From the NCBI GenBank assembly GCA_036897485.1, contig JAYMTF010000232.1, forward strand, positions 1-43,731: a DNA stretch of 43,731 bases, in the 5' to 3' direction. This DNA is from Pelargonium nanum (Eukaryota > Streptophyta > Magnoliopsida > Geraniales > Geraniaceae). The position numbers and the translations under genes are program-made. The notes under the pieces are model-generated. The model saw nothing but the letters and a program-made list of their open reading frames with translations, did not search any database and was not told the origin of the DNA. Below are positions 35,118 to 43,731 of this stretch, piece after piece (position 1 is the stretch's first letter; each line of letters opens with the position of its first letter).

Positions 35118-35330
35118 GGATTGAAGTTTCTAAGTCAAAGATTAATTGACTTAGGATAATGCATTAATGAAGTGATGACACCTCATTAAAATTTATGGAT
35201 CCGGGCGGGTCGCTCTGCTCCCACTAATATTTCACTTGGGTGAATATGGATGAAATTTAATGAATTGTATCACCTCTTCGGTTTGGCTTAGGCCAAAAAA
35301 AAATTGGTTTAGATTCCTTATTCTCATATA
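35118..35330. mobile_element. MITE related to 17466-17690, in TA repeat
   Basis: Flanked by TATATA runs on both sides. Carries GGCTTAGGCC (35285-35294) and GGTTTAGATTCC near its right end, matching the other copy in opposite orientation. It lies between peptide genes 6 and 7. Confidence 0.5.
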
Positions 35331-35395
35331 TATATATACACACACATACATATATTGAATAAGCAATTTGGACAACAAGGGTACAACCGGTAGGT

Positions 35396-35422
35396 AACAT
35401 GTTGATGTCCTTCTAATTAATA
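35396..35422 (+). promoter_or_regulatory. Shared upstream block, peptide gene 7
   Basis: AACATGTTGATGTCCTTCTA then ATTAAT, 131 bp before the start codon. Matches 34173-34198 except for two or three changes. Confidence 0.55.
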
Positions 35423-35526
35423 AAGACTTGGTGTAGTGTTATTTAATAATTAAGTCTTCCTAATTAATTAAAACATGATAATTTTCTACAAACCCTTTAT
35501 CATGCAACTATATTTTCTTGTAAGCA

Positions 35527-35826
35527 ATGGCAAATAATATGCAATCTCTGAGTTTTAATTTTCTTCTGGTGAGCCTAACCCTAATTTTTGTCGTGTTTTT
35601 CTCCTCCACTCCATTAATCGATGCAGCTCGAGTTAATAAAGGTACTTATACATATATTCCAAAGCTTAAAATTTAATTATTTGTAGTAATTAATATAGAT
35701 GATTTGTCTTCTAAACCATATACACATATAAATTTGGTTCATATGTTTTGTTTTGCAGTGGTGTGTTGTTATTGTTGCGGTTGTTGTGGTACTCCTGGAG
35801 TTGAATCTCAAAATGGACTGCCATGA
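35527..35826 (+). CDS. Secreted Cys-rich peptide, array member 7 (60 aa)
   Basis: Family not recognised. Exons 35527-35641 and 35759-35826; phase-1 intron of 117 bp. Signal peptide about 1-33 (core FLLVSLTLIFVVFFSS), likely cleaved after IDA, then ARVNK. The mature part has six closely packed cysteines (VVCCYCCGCC) and the tail GVESQNGLP, similar to member 1 (VSESQIGSP). Its core promoter has lost the TATA block: CCCTTTAT (35493-35500) runs directly into CATGCAACTATATTTTCTTG, where member 3 has 23 more bases. Expression may therefore differ from the others. Confidence 0.82.
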
Positions 35827-36354
35827 AGTCGTCAAGAATTTTAAATTTTAGATGTTTCAAATGTTTTGTAGCGTATAATATGTGCAACTCAGTACTTTTT
35901 GGATTGATTTTTAATCTTCAGTTAAATAAAATATGTATATATATACATGATGCTCATGCGTGTTTGAATGCAGTCTCTAGAAACAGATGACCACTTAAAG
36001 TTAATTATTTTCGAAAAGCACATGACTCCTACAAACATTCACACATCCAATAGGTCAGGTTAAATCTTACGGAAAAGTGCACTTAAATGTGCATGCCACA
36101 TGTTATTTATTTTTCTTAAATACCTAAAACACCCCCTTATTATGTGTTTCAAGTGTTTAAATATTTCAGCACCGGAAACTACGAGTACGTAAATTTTATG
36201 GCTGAGTCTTAAAATTTTGGTGAAATTTTTGAACTCAAACTCATCTGCGCTCTGATGCATGAGACTTCATCTATTATATGGTTTGCAAATTGAATCGAAT
36301 AATCATAATTTACAAAATCTGAGAGCCAAATACATAAATCAATCTATCGATCAA

Positions 36355-36480
36355 GACATGTTGGGTCAAGTGGTTAAAACACTTTGGATTTTCTTTGAGG
36401 TCTCAAGTTCGAGCCACCTTGTCGACGGTATGGGGTGAGATTTGAGGGGTGGGGTTTAGGGTAAAGCTCCTTTTGGAGAG
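36355..36480 (+). repeat. SINE-like fragment with A and B boxes
   Basis: GGGTCAAGTGGTTAAAAC (about 36363-36380) matches a tRNA-type A box and GAGGTCTCAAGTTCGAGCC (about 36399-36417) a B box, at the usual spacing of 30-40 bp. Confidence 0.65.
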
Positions 36481-37245
36481 TGAGAAATATTGTTACTTCG
36501 ATTATGATGTCCCGTTGCTAGATGGTTGGGTATGTTTTTAGTTTTGTCATTTGGTTCATTTCATTATAAAACTTAAGGCCCATTCATTATTGGGCCAGAC
36601 TACTAACAAAAGAAGCCCACATGTTCAGTCTCCGTGGCAGCCTTTTGGGCCTAATGAGGCCCATTCAAAACTCGTCGAGCTAAGCTTTTTTAGCCTCTCT
36701 GTTTCTATTTTCTGAAAATCTAAACAGCTTGTAATAGTATTTATTTTATGAATTATAAGCTTGTAATTGTATAGTTTTAAGTTCGTAATAAATTTTCAAA
36801 TGATATGTACAAGTATTATTTACATAATGTTTAATTTTTTTTCTACTTATTTGGATGTACCGATAATTTTATTCAATTTTTAAATGAATTTTAGTGTATG
36901 ATAAATTGTCATCGAGTCGGACCCAGCTTATTAGGTTTTCACCGGTTTGATCTCGAGGCCAAATCAATCTCGCTCGATTCGAGCCAAACTTGAGTTGAAC
37001 AAAAAATATCAACACGACTCTAGTCTTGAGGGTAGTTGGAGACTTAAAGCTGAAGAAGGTAAACGGCCTGCAGTCATCATTAACTCGATAAGATAATAAT
37101 GTTTGGACCGACAAAAGGCGATCTAATAAAACCGAGATACTTTTAGTCAAATCACATCCAGTTGACTCAATTGCTAGCTCTAACGATTGTAACTATAGAT
37201 TACATAATACATTAGGTATATCCAATAATATTCACGATATTCTTG

Positions 37246-37300
37246 TCCGAGAAATACGAACTCGAGACCTTATAATAAGAGCTTAAGCTTCGTTGTTTGC
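37246..37300 (-). repeat. SINE-like fragment (B box, minus strand)
   Basis: The complement of ACGAACTCGAGACCTTATAA gives AAGGTCTCGAGTTCGT, a B-box-like word followed upstream by AAGCTTAAGCTC. Confidence 0.45.
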
Positions 37301-37723
37301 AAAGAAAACTTTTTTCCCCTTCTATAATACAGCTCACTAGAAGCAAAGAGCTATTTTGTTGGCAATAAATGTTCCATGTCCAAATCATGAAGACCTCTCA
37401 CCTAAAATTTCAACATCACAATGACCTCTTGTATTTGTTATACACCATTGTTGACTCTTACAATGAACTGAGCAACTTGTGTTCCAGAGACCAGTTGGCT
37501 TGTACCACATAAACATGTATCCATCTCAACTGGTCTATATGATCAACCATGATTTAATGTGGACCAGAATTGAATTTTCTCATGCCCACCAAGTGTTTGT
37601 GAAAATGCCCCAATGAGCTTTCACAAGCTTATCCTCACCATGTAGCAATGCAAGTTGTTGGGTCTCTTTAAATGCTTCATTACCAGAAGATAGAGATCAT
37701 TTTGCCCATTTCACTGCTTTCAA

Positions 37724-40700
37724 ATGGGTGGGAATTGCATAGAAACATGGTGGTTGGTGCTTGTTGTTTGTGCTTGTTTTGCTGCAAAATTGACTGTTAA
37801 TGCTTCTGGTGTTGCATCTTGTAGGCCTTATCATGAGCATGGAAGGAGACTAGATGATGTAGCTGGTGAGAAACTACTGCATTTTTTCATTTATGCATTT
37901 ACATAAAGCTAGTACTTATTGATGAATCTTGATTCTGAAGACCTTGCGTAGCGTTTGGATTAAACTTTTTGTAATGGGAACGAGATAATCCATACGAGAA
38001 TCTCATTCCTGAATAGAAATTTTAATCCAAACGCTACGTACCTATCTGCGTGTCTAGAAACCAATTAGTTCGATGTTAATTTTTTTTACTGTCATTGATT
38101 TGGGCATCAAGATCTTGTAATGAACATGATACAAACCCGTTCCGAGGTCCAAATTGTGCAGACGAAGCAATCCCTATGATTAGATTTGGAACTTGGGTTT
38201 CTTATCGAATTGAAGCTTCTATAGGACTCTATACATAGAAAACAGGCTACATGAACTTGTTACTATTGTTGGTTCTTTTAACAAGTTCTTACAATTTAGC
38301 ACACCAAATTCAATGTAGTAGCATGGTTGTTTATTCGTTAACTGCTATTCACGCAGCGTGTGATTCTCATTCCCGTTTCAATTTTTTGTTATCAAAACGC
38401 TACCTCAGTTCCTTCGTTTCTTTGACTTGGGAACCTATTGTTGTGCTCATTACAGAACAATAGAACATAGATGCTAAATGTGTGAAATCTAGTTGTTCTA
38501 ATATCTTTATCGGTCTTTCTTGATTTCTTGTCAAGGTTCCATAAGCATTGATTGTGGGATATCCCAAGATTCTGGCTACATTGAGGACATAACTGAGATA
38601 CCATACTCTTCAGATGCAAAATTCATTGATTCTGGCGCAAACAGTGACATATCTTCAAAGTTCATGTCTGAGAATCTGCACAAATCGCTAGCGAATGTGA
38701 GAAGTTTTCCTAAGGGAACCCGGAATTGTTACACGTTAAGTCCTCCCGAAGGAAAGGACACTATCTATCTGATAAGAGCTTGGTTCATGTACGGGGACTA
38801 TGATGACGAAGATCAGTTACCAGAATTTGATCTCTACGTTGGTGTGAATTTGTGGGACACAGTGAAATTTGACAATGCATCTCATATTGTGATTAAAGAG
38901 ATCACGCACGCTCCCTTAATGGATAATATATATGTCTGTCTCTTCAAAACTGGTTCAACCATACCTTTCATATCAACATTGGAACTGAGGCATTTTCATG
39001 ATTTCACTTATAGAGTTCAGGCTGGATCGCTGGCTTTGTACAAGCGGCTTGATGTCGGATCAACGAGCAACAAGATTGTCAGGTAATGCAGATTTTTAGT
39101 TGCTTAGGTTCTTGACTAGGCCACGTACTGATATGCAAGTTATCGATGCACTCAGGTTCAAAGAAGATGCTTTGGATCGAATATGGTTTCCTTACAACAT
39201 CCCTGGATCTCTCATTGCCAATACATCAAACAACATTGATTCCCTCGAAGAAACTACATATAAATTGCCATCAGTAGTTATGGAGACCGCTGCTAGACCT
39301 TACAATGCCAATGAATCTCTGGATTTCGAGTTCTCTGGCGATCCCATTTTGGACTTTTACGTGTACATGCACTTTGCTGAAGTTGAGGAGCTGCAAGAAA
39401 ATGATTACAGAGAATTTGATGTTGCACTAAATGGCAATCCGTGGAGCAAAACTATAGTTCCAAAGTATCTTCAATCGACAACTGTGAATGGAACAGGGCC
39501 AGTGAGAGGATCTAACCTCAAGTTTTCACTTTACAAGACGTCAAAGTCTACGCTACCACCAATTCTCAATGCCATGGAGATTTATGTAGTCAAAGAGTTC
39601 TTGCAGCTACCCACAAGCCGTGAAGAAGGCACGTTCTTGCTACATTACCTTAATTCCTTCATTTTGTACTTTCGCTTTCTTGAATTTATAGAAACTCGAT
39701 CTCATCATCTGCAAACCCTATCGATTCGTGTATAGGCGATGCTATGATGGATATCAAGTCAAGCTACAAAGTGGCTAGAACCTGGCAGGGGGATCCATGT
39801 TTACCTGTAAACTCTTGGGATGGCCTGAATTGCAGTTCCAATGGTTATGATCCTCCAAGAATCTTGTCGTTGTGAGTTCTTCTCAACTTAACATAATTAA
39901 GACGATAATATTAGCCACTACAAAAACTCTAATCTATCATTATATACATAGGAATTTGTCGTCAAGTGGATTGACAGGCAAGATAGCTCCGGCATTGTCC
40001 AATCTCAAATCACTACAGTACTTGTAAGTTTCAACTATGTTAAAGGCACATGTATCAGTACTGTCATAGGTAATGCGCCTTTCAACTTTTTTTTCCACTC
40101 TTGATTCAAACATTCTTTTTTTCCCATTTTCAGAGACTTATCAAACAACAGTCTAACAGGAGAGCTGCCTAGTTTTCTGTCAGAACTACCAAACTTGAAG
40201 GAGCTGTAAGTTACTGAGCTTTGGCGAACTTTATTCTCATTCGGAGGAAAGACTAACGGTCCAAATTCATATACATTTTCAGGAATGTAGAAGGGAACAA
40301 ACTATCCGGTCCTGTTCCTTCACTTCTCATGGAAAGATCAAAGACTGGGTCACTATCATTGAGGTTTGCTTTTCATTTCATTGAATTTGATGGCTCATGA
40401 TTGGTTCATTGCTTGTTTCATGTGCTAACTAGTTTCAGTTGATTTGATTGTAGTATGGGAGGAAATCCTGATCTTTGTCTGTCGGAACCATGCAAAAGAG
40501 ATAAGAAAAATTACGCCATTCCTATAATCGCCATAGTTGTTGCATCCCTAGTAGTACTGATCTTCGTTGCGTTGGTTATTCTCTGGAAGCGCAAGAGAAA
40601 ACAAGGTACATTATGAAAGTTTCATGAAGAACCCATGAAAGTTCGGTTAATTGTTGATACTAAAATGAACTTTCTGATGGTCTTAGCTGCAGAGAGAGTA

Positions 40701-42538
40701 GTTAAGTTCCACGAAGACGAAGAAGGGACATTGAAGTCAGAGAATCGGCATTTCACATACTCTGAGGTTGTGAATGTTACAAACAACTTTCAAAGAGTGA
40801 TAGGTAAAGGAGGATTTGGAACTGTTTACCATGGAGTCTTGAATGATGGCACTGAAGTTGCTGTGAAAATGCTCTCTCAATCATCAAACCAAGGATCCAA
40901 GCAGTTCCGGACTGAGGCAAGCCAGTACTTTATATCTGTCATAGACTCATAGTTATGTTAAAAGTATACAAGGCAAAAATGAGAAGGTTCAATCAACTTT
41001 CTTGAATTGCAGGCTCAGCTCTTGATGCGTGTTCATCACAGAAACTTGGCTTCCTTGGTTGGATATTGCAACGAAGGTCCAAACGTCGGGATCATCTACG
41101 AGTACATGGCAAATGGGAACTTGCAAGACCATCTGTTAGGTAATGAGCATCTGCGTAGATCGAGATATGGAACTTTTCTTCAATGCAAATGGTTATATTG
41201 GTATGTTAATGTTGCAGACAAAACTAAAAATGTTTTGAGCTGGAAGGAGAGGCTTCAAATAGCAGTGGATGCAGCGCAAGGTTCGCGGACAAATCTAGTG
41301 ATTTTAGCATAAAAATTTCACTGCTCACTAGCATAAATTTTCATAAACTGACATGTTCTTTGCAGGGTTAGATTACTTGCACCATGGTTGCAAGCCACCC
41401 ATAATTCATAGAGATGTGAAGACTGCAAACATTTTACTGAATGAGAAGATGCAGGCGAAAATTGCGGATTTCGGGTTCTCAAGATCCTTCCCAACTGAAA
41501 ATGAAAGTCATTTATCCACTGCTGTTGTTGGGACACTGGGTTACTTAGATCCAGAGTAAGTCCTTGAACTCTCTTAAAGTTTTTATTTTTTATTATCATA
41601 CTTCACATTGATTTGGCATGTTTGGTTGCTAAGATGAATATCAAGTTATGAGTTCAAAAATGTTACAAAGATGAAGTATGAATCATATCCGAAATTGGGT
41701 AAATCTGTCTTCTTCTTTTTTGTATATGAAAGGGCAATGTAATGCACGAGGCTCTCACCATTGTGGAGTCTAAAGATGGTCTTTTATGCACTCATACTTC
41801 ACATTCCATCTTGATTTGGCATGTTTGGTTGCTCACATGAACATCACGCTATGAGTTCAAAAATGTTGTAAAGATGAAGTACGAGTCATATCCAAAATAG
41901 GGCAAATCTAGATTTATACGGAAAAGGACAATCCAATGCACGAGGGTCCCACCATTGTGTAGTCTGGTTATTTATGTAAACAATCTTATCCCTACTGTTA
42001 CATAGGTTGTGTCCTTTACTCATAAGTCACGAGACTGCAATCTTACTGTTGCGCTAAGACTAACGATAGTATCTTTTCTATCAGATACTTCACATCCAAC
42101 AGATTGACTGAGAAAAGTGACGTGTATAGCTTTGGAATGGTTCTTTTGGAGCTCATTACAGGCCAACCTGCTCTAATAAAGACCCATGGGAGCAAAACTC
42201 ATATTGTTCAATGGGTTAGTGCCCTCCTAACAAGAGGGGACATAACAAGCATTGTTGATGGAAGGTTAGAAGGAAACTTTGACATGAACTCTGTGTGGAA
42301 AGCTATGGAGATAGCAATGGCATGTGTACCAGCAATGTCCATTCAGAGACCAACCATGAGCAATGTGTTGATGGAGCTGAAGGAGTGCTTGGAGATCGAA
42401 CTCGACCGGGAACAACAGGCTGTGAGATTCATGGAAGGTCAAGTGAAGAAGGAGGAGAAGAAGAAGCAACCAAGCAACTCATTTGATCAGATGCAAAGTT
42501 TGGACTTTGAAATTGAAATGGGTCCTCTAGCTAGGTAG
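37724..42538 (+). CDS. Malectin-like/LRR receptor-like kinase (LRR-I type), 13 exons, 912 aa
   Basis: Predicted plasma-membrane receptor Ser/Thr kinase and paralog of the two minus-strand kinases. Exons: 37724-37865, 38536-39082, 39156-39628, 39736-39871, 39952-40023, 40134-40205, 40283-40363, 40454-40605, 40687-40916, 41013-41139, 41218-41280, 41366-41555, 42085-42538; 913 codons. Signal peptide (about 1-28), malectin-like domain (about 48-385; [20 protein letters not shown]), GDPC motif, three LRRs (about 433-507), transmembrane helix (about 529-553), kinase with [12 protein letters not shown] (Lys about 619), HRDVKTAN and DFGFSR. The C-terminal tail after the kinase is longer and Lys/Glu-rich. 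Two introns appear to use GC donors: after exon 9 (GAG/GCAAGC, at the position where both paralogs have GT) and after exon 3 (AAG/GCACGT; a poor GT donor at 39620 is an in-frame alternative). Confidence 0.93.
37948..38037. mobile_element. 90-bp MITE with 20-bp inverted repeats, intronic
   Basis: Left GTAGCGTTTGGATTAAACTT and the complement of the right end GTAGCGTTTGGATTAAAATT match at 19 of 20. It lies in intron 1 of the kinase gene. Relics with GCATTTGGATTATAATTTTT or TGTTTGGATTAAAATTTTC occur at about 7858 and 13620. Confidence 0.7.
41596..41985. repeat. Two-unit duplication of about 195 bp in intron 12
   Basis: TTGATTTGGCATGTTTGGTTGCT, ATGAGTTCAAAAATGTT, AAAGATGAAGTA and CAATGCACGAGG or variants occur twice, starting at about 41596 and 41791, inside the last intron of the kinase gene. 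Confidence 0.75.
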
Positions 42539-43414
42539 TAGTGAATAGTAGTGTTCAGAGTTCATGGCCTGAGTTATGATCAATAGTATACATGGCATTG
42601 CAGGTCGCAGGTCTAAACGGTCAGGCCAAAGACGCACACGTTTTTATTAACGTCGGTTTTAACGTGACTCAACACTTAGTGGGACATAGCATGACCGATA
42701 AAATATTATATAATAATAATGCTTGTGAGTTTTTTTACCCGACCCATTTTAGACCCGCAACCCAAATTAGAAAGCATATTCAATAGTATATATACATTTT
42801 GAAGAACAAAACAAGTTAGTTACTTTTTCATTTAGTCATGTTTGATCTTGTATTTTTATTGTTTTGGTTACTGAATTGTATAGAAAGTGCAGGAAAAGTG
42901 ACATAATTAATAAAAAGATCCATCACAGTAGAAACTAACTATGAAAATAATAAAAAGATTGAAGAACGATCTAAAAATAATATGAGAAAAATTAATCTAT
43001 ATGTAGTGAACATAGACGTATGAAAGAGGATCGCAGAAGATGAGTCAGTAGTAACGATGAAACCAATCGATAATAAGTTTAATCAAATTATATCTGAAAA
43101 TTTAATATGTGTTTATTTAATACGTAATAATAAGAATAAAATACTAAACCACCTCCTATAAAAAAAGATAAATGATGGTTCAAAGAAAATATTTCTATGA
43201 AAATGGAACAAGACAAAAGAAAGAACATGTGGAGTCTTTGTCTCTTTGCCTAGCTTTATTGTCTTGGTCTTGATCTACTTTTGTAACCATGTCCCACAAT
43301 TATTGTACACAAGTGGATAATAATTGGTTGTTGGGGGATTTAACTCTGGTTTGATATTCTACTTTTCTATTATTATCCACACAAATTCTCTCAACATCTC
43401 GAGCTCAATCAAGA
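42539..43414. other. Spacer after the third kinase gene
   Basis: 3' flank of the kinase, a dispersed GGGTC-type repeat piece (about 42600-42780) and the upstream region of the partial gene at 43415. The frame at 42592-42786 falls in that repeat and is not called. No tandem array like those behind the two minus-strand kinases is present. Confidence 0.45.
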
Positions 43415-43547
43415 ATGTCCATTTTGGTTCTAGAAGTGGTTGTGCTTCTCTTTATTGCTGCCTCAGGTGACATAAAATCAGTAGTTTCAAGAAGCAATGA
43501 ACATGTTGTTGCAACAACAAAGCTCTCCTCTGAGTCTAAACCTTCTG
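43415..43547 (+). CDS. First exon of a secreted or membrane protein, cut by the window end
   Basis: ATG at 43415 opens a 44-codon exon with an N-terminal hydrophobic core (LVLEVVVLLFIAA), then a polar Ser/Lys-rich stretch, and ends at a GTAAGC donor (43548) in phase 1. First exons of the three kinase genes have the same form: a signal peptide, a short polar stretch and a phase-1 donor. It could therefore be a fourth malectin-like kinase in the tandem group, but other secreted proteins fit equally well. The rest of the gene is outside the window. Confidence 0.5.
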
Positions 43548-43604
43548 GTAAGCATAAACTTCTGTTTCAAAAATGAGAGTCTCAACCTTCTGGCAACCAC
43601 TAGG

Positions 43605-43731
43605 GCTGGCAATTCATGCCGTGTTCAAATTTTTTCGTGTTCTGCACGATCCGACACGAACACGACACGATTGGTAATCGTGCCACATGACCCAACACGA
43701 ACACGACACGATTATGAACACAAAACACGAA
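43605..43731. repeat. Dispersed repeat rich in ACACGACACGA words, open at the window end
   Basis: Starts GGGCTGGCAATTCATGCCGT and continues with CGTGTTC, ACACGAACACGACACGA and CACGATT words, a common dispersed plant repeat type. It lies in the presumed first intron of the partial gene. Confidence 0.5.

Larger units (their letters stand above)
35827..37723. other. Spacer between the peptide array and the plus-strand receptor kinase gene
   Basis: About 1.9 kb. Holds two SINE-like fragments (36355-36480 and 37246-37300) and the promoter of the kinase gene; CTTTAAATG at 37668-37676 is a possible TATA-like site. No further peptide gene was found: no signal peptide plus AAR-x-N exon followed by a short Pro-TGA exon. 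Confidence 0.5.

Noticed and set aside
38251..38463. 70-aa open frame with a hydrophobic start inside intron 1 of the third kinase gene
   Set aside because: Looks like a signal peptide at first, but the region is intronic, overlaps MITE-like relic sequence, and has no partner exon of the peptide-array type.

Overview
The window is nuclear DNA of a flowering plant, most likely a core eudicot; I cannot name the species. Evidence is the many-exon genes with GT-AG introns, AT-rich introns and spacers, plant-specific gene families, and Stowaway-, hAT- and CACTA-type elements plus tRNA-derived SINE fragments. I rebuilt exon structures by hand from splice sites, reading phase and comparison between paralogs.

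Layout. (1) 2.1-18.4 kb, minus strand: two intact 13-exon genes for malectin-like/LRR receptor kinases (LRR-I type; 878 and 923 aa), each followed downstream by its own tandem array. (2) 18.4-22.0 kb: gene-free, with a dense cluster of ACGT-core (G-box/ABRE-like) sites at 20.4-20.8 kb. (3) 22.0-25.3 kb, plus strand: a complete 11-exon myo-inositol oxygenase gene (305 aa, all six iron ligands present). (4) 26.6-35.8 kb, plus strand: seven tandem two-exon genes for short secreted peptides (57-74 aa) whose family I do not recognise. (5) 37.7-42.5 kb, plus strand: a third intact malectin-like/LRR receptor kinase (912 aa). (6) 43.4 kb to the end: the first exon of another secreted or membrane protein, possibly a fourth receptor kinase.

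The most notable content is the peptide array. Each gene has a hydrophobic signal peptide ending near an (A)-x-R-x-N motif, one phase-1 intron at the same place, and a second exon coding a fast-changing segment with 8, 8, 6, 2, 0, 4 and 6 cysteines in gene order. All seven proteins end in proline directly before TGA, usually within a Ser-rich tail such as ...ESP, ...NSP or ...KSP. Five share a near-identical TATA and leader block and four share an upstream block. This looks like a birth-and-death family of secreted signalling or defence peptides. It sits among receptor kinases of a class that includes immune receptors, but nothing here shows that the two work together.

The rest is mostly repeats: several MITE families (one hAT-like copy with a perfect 8-bp target duplication), SINE fragments, minisatellites inside introns, and small duplications of UTR and leader sequence.
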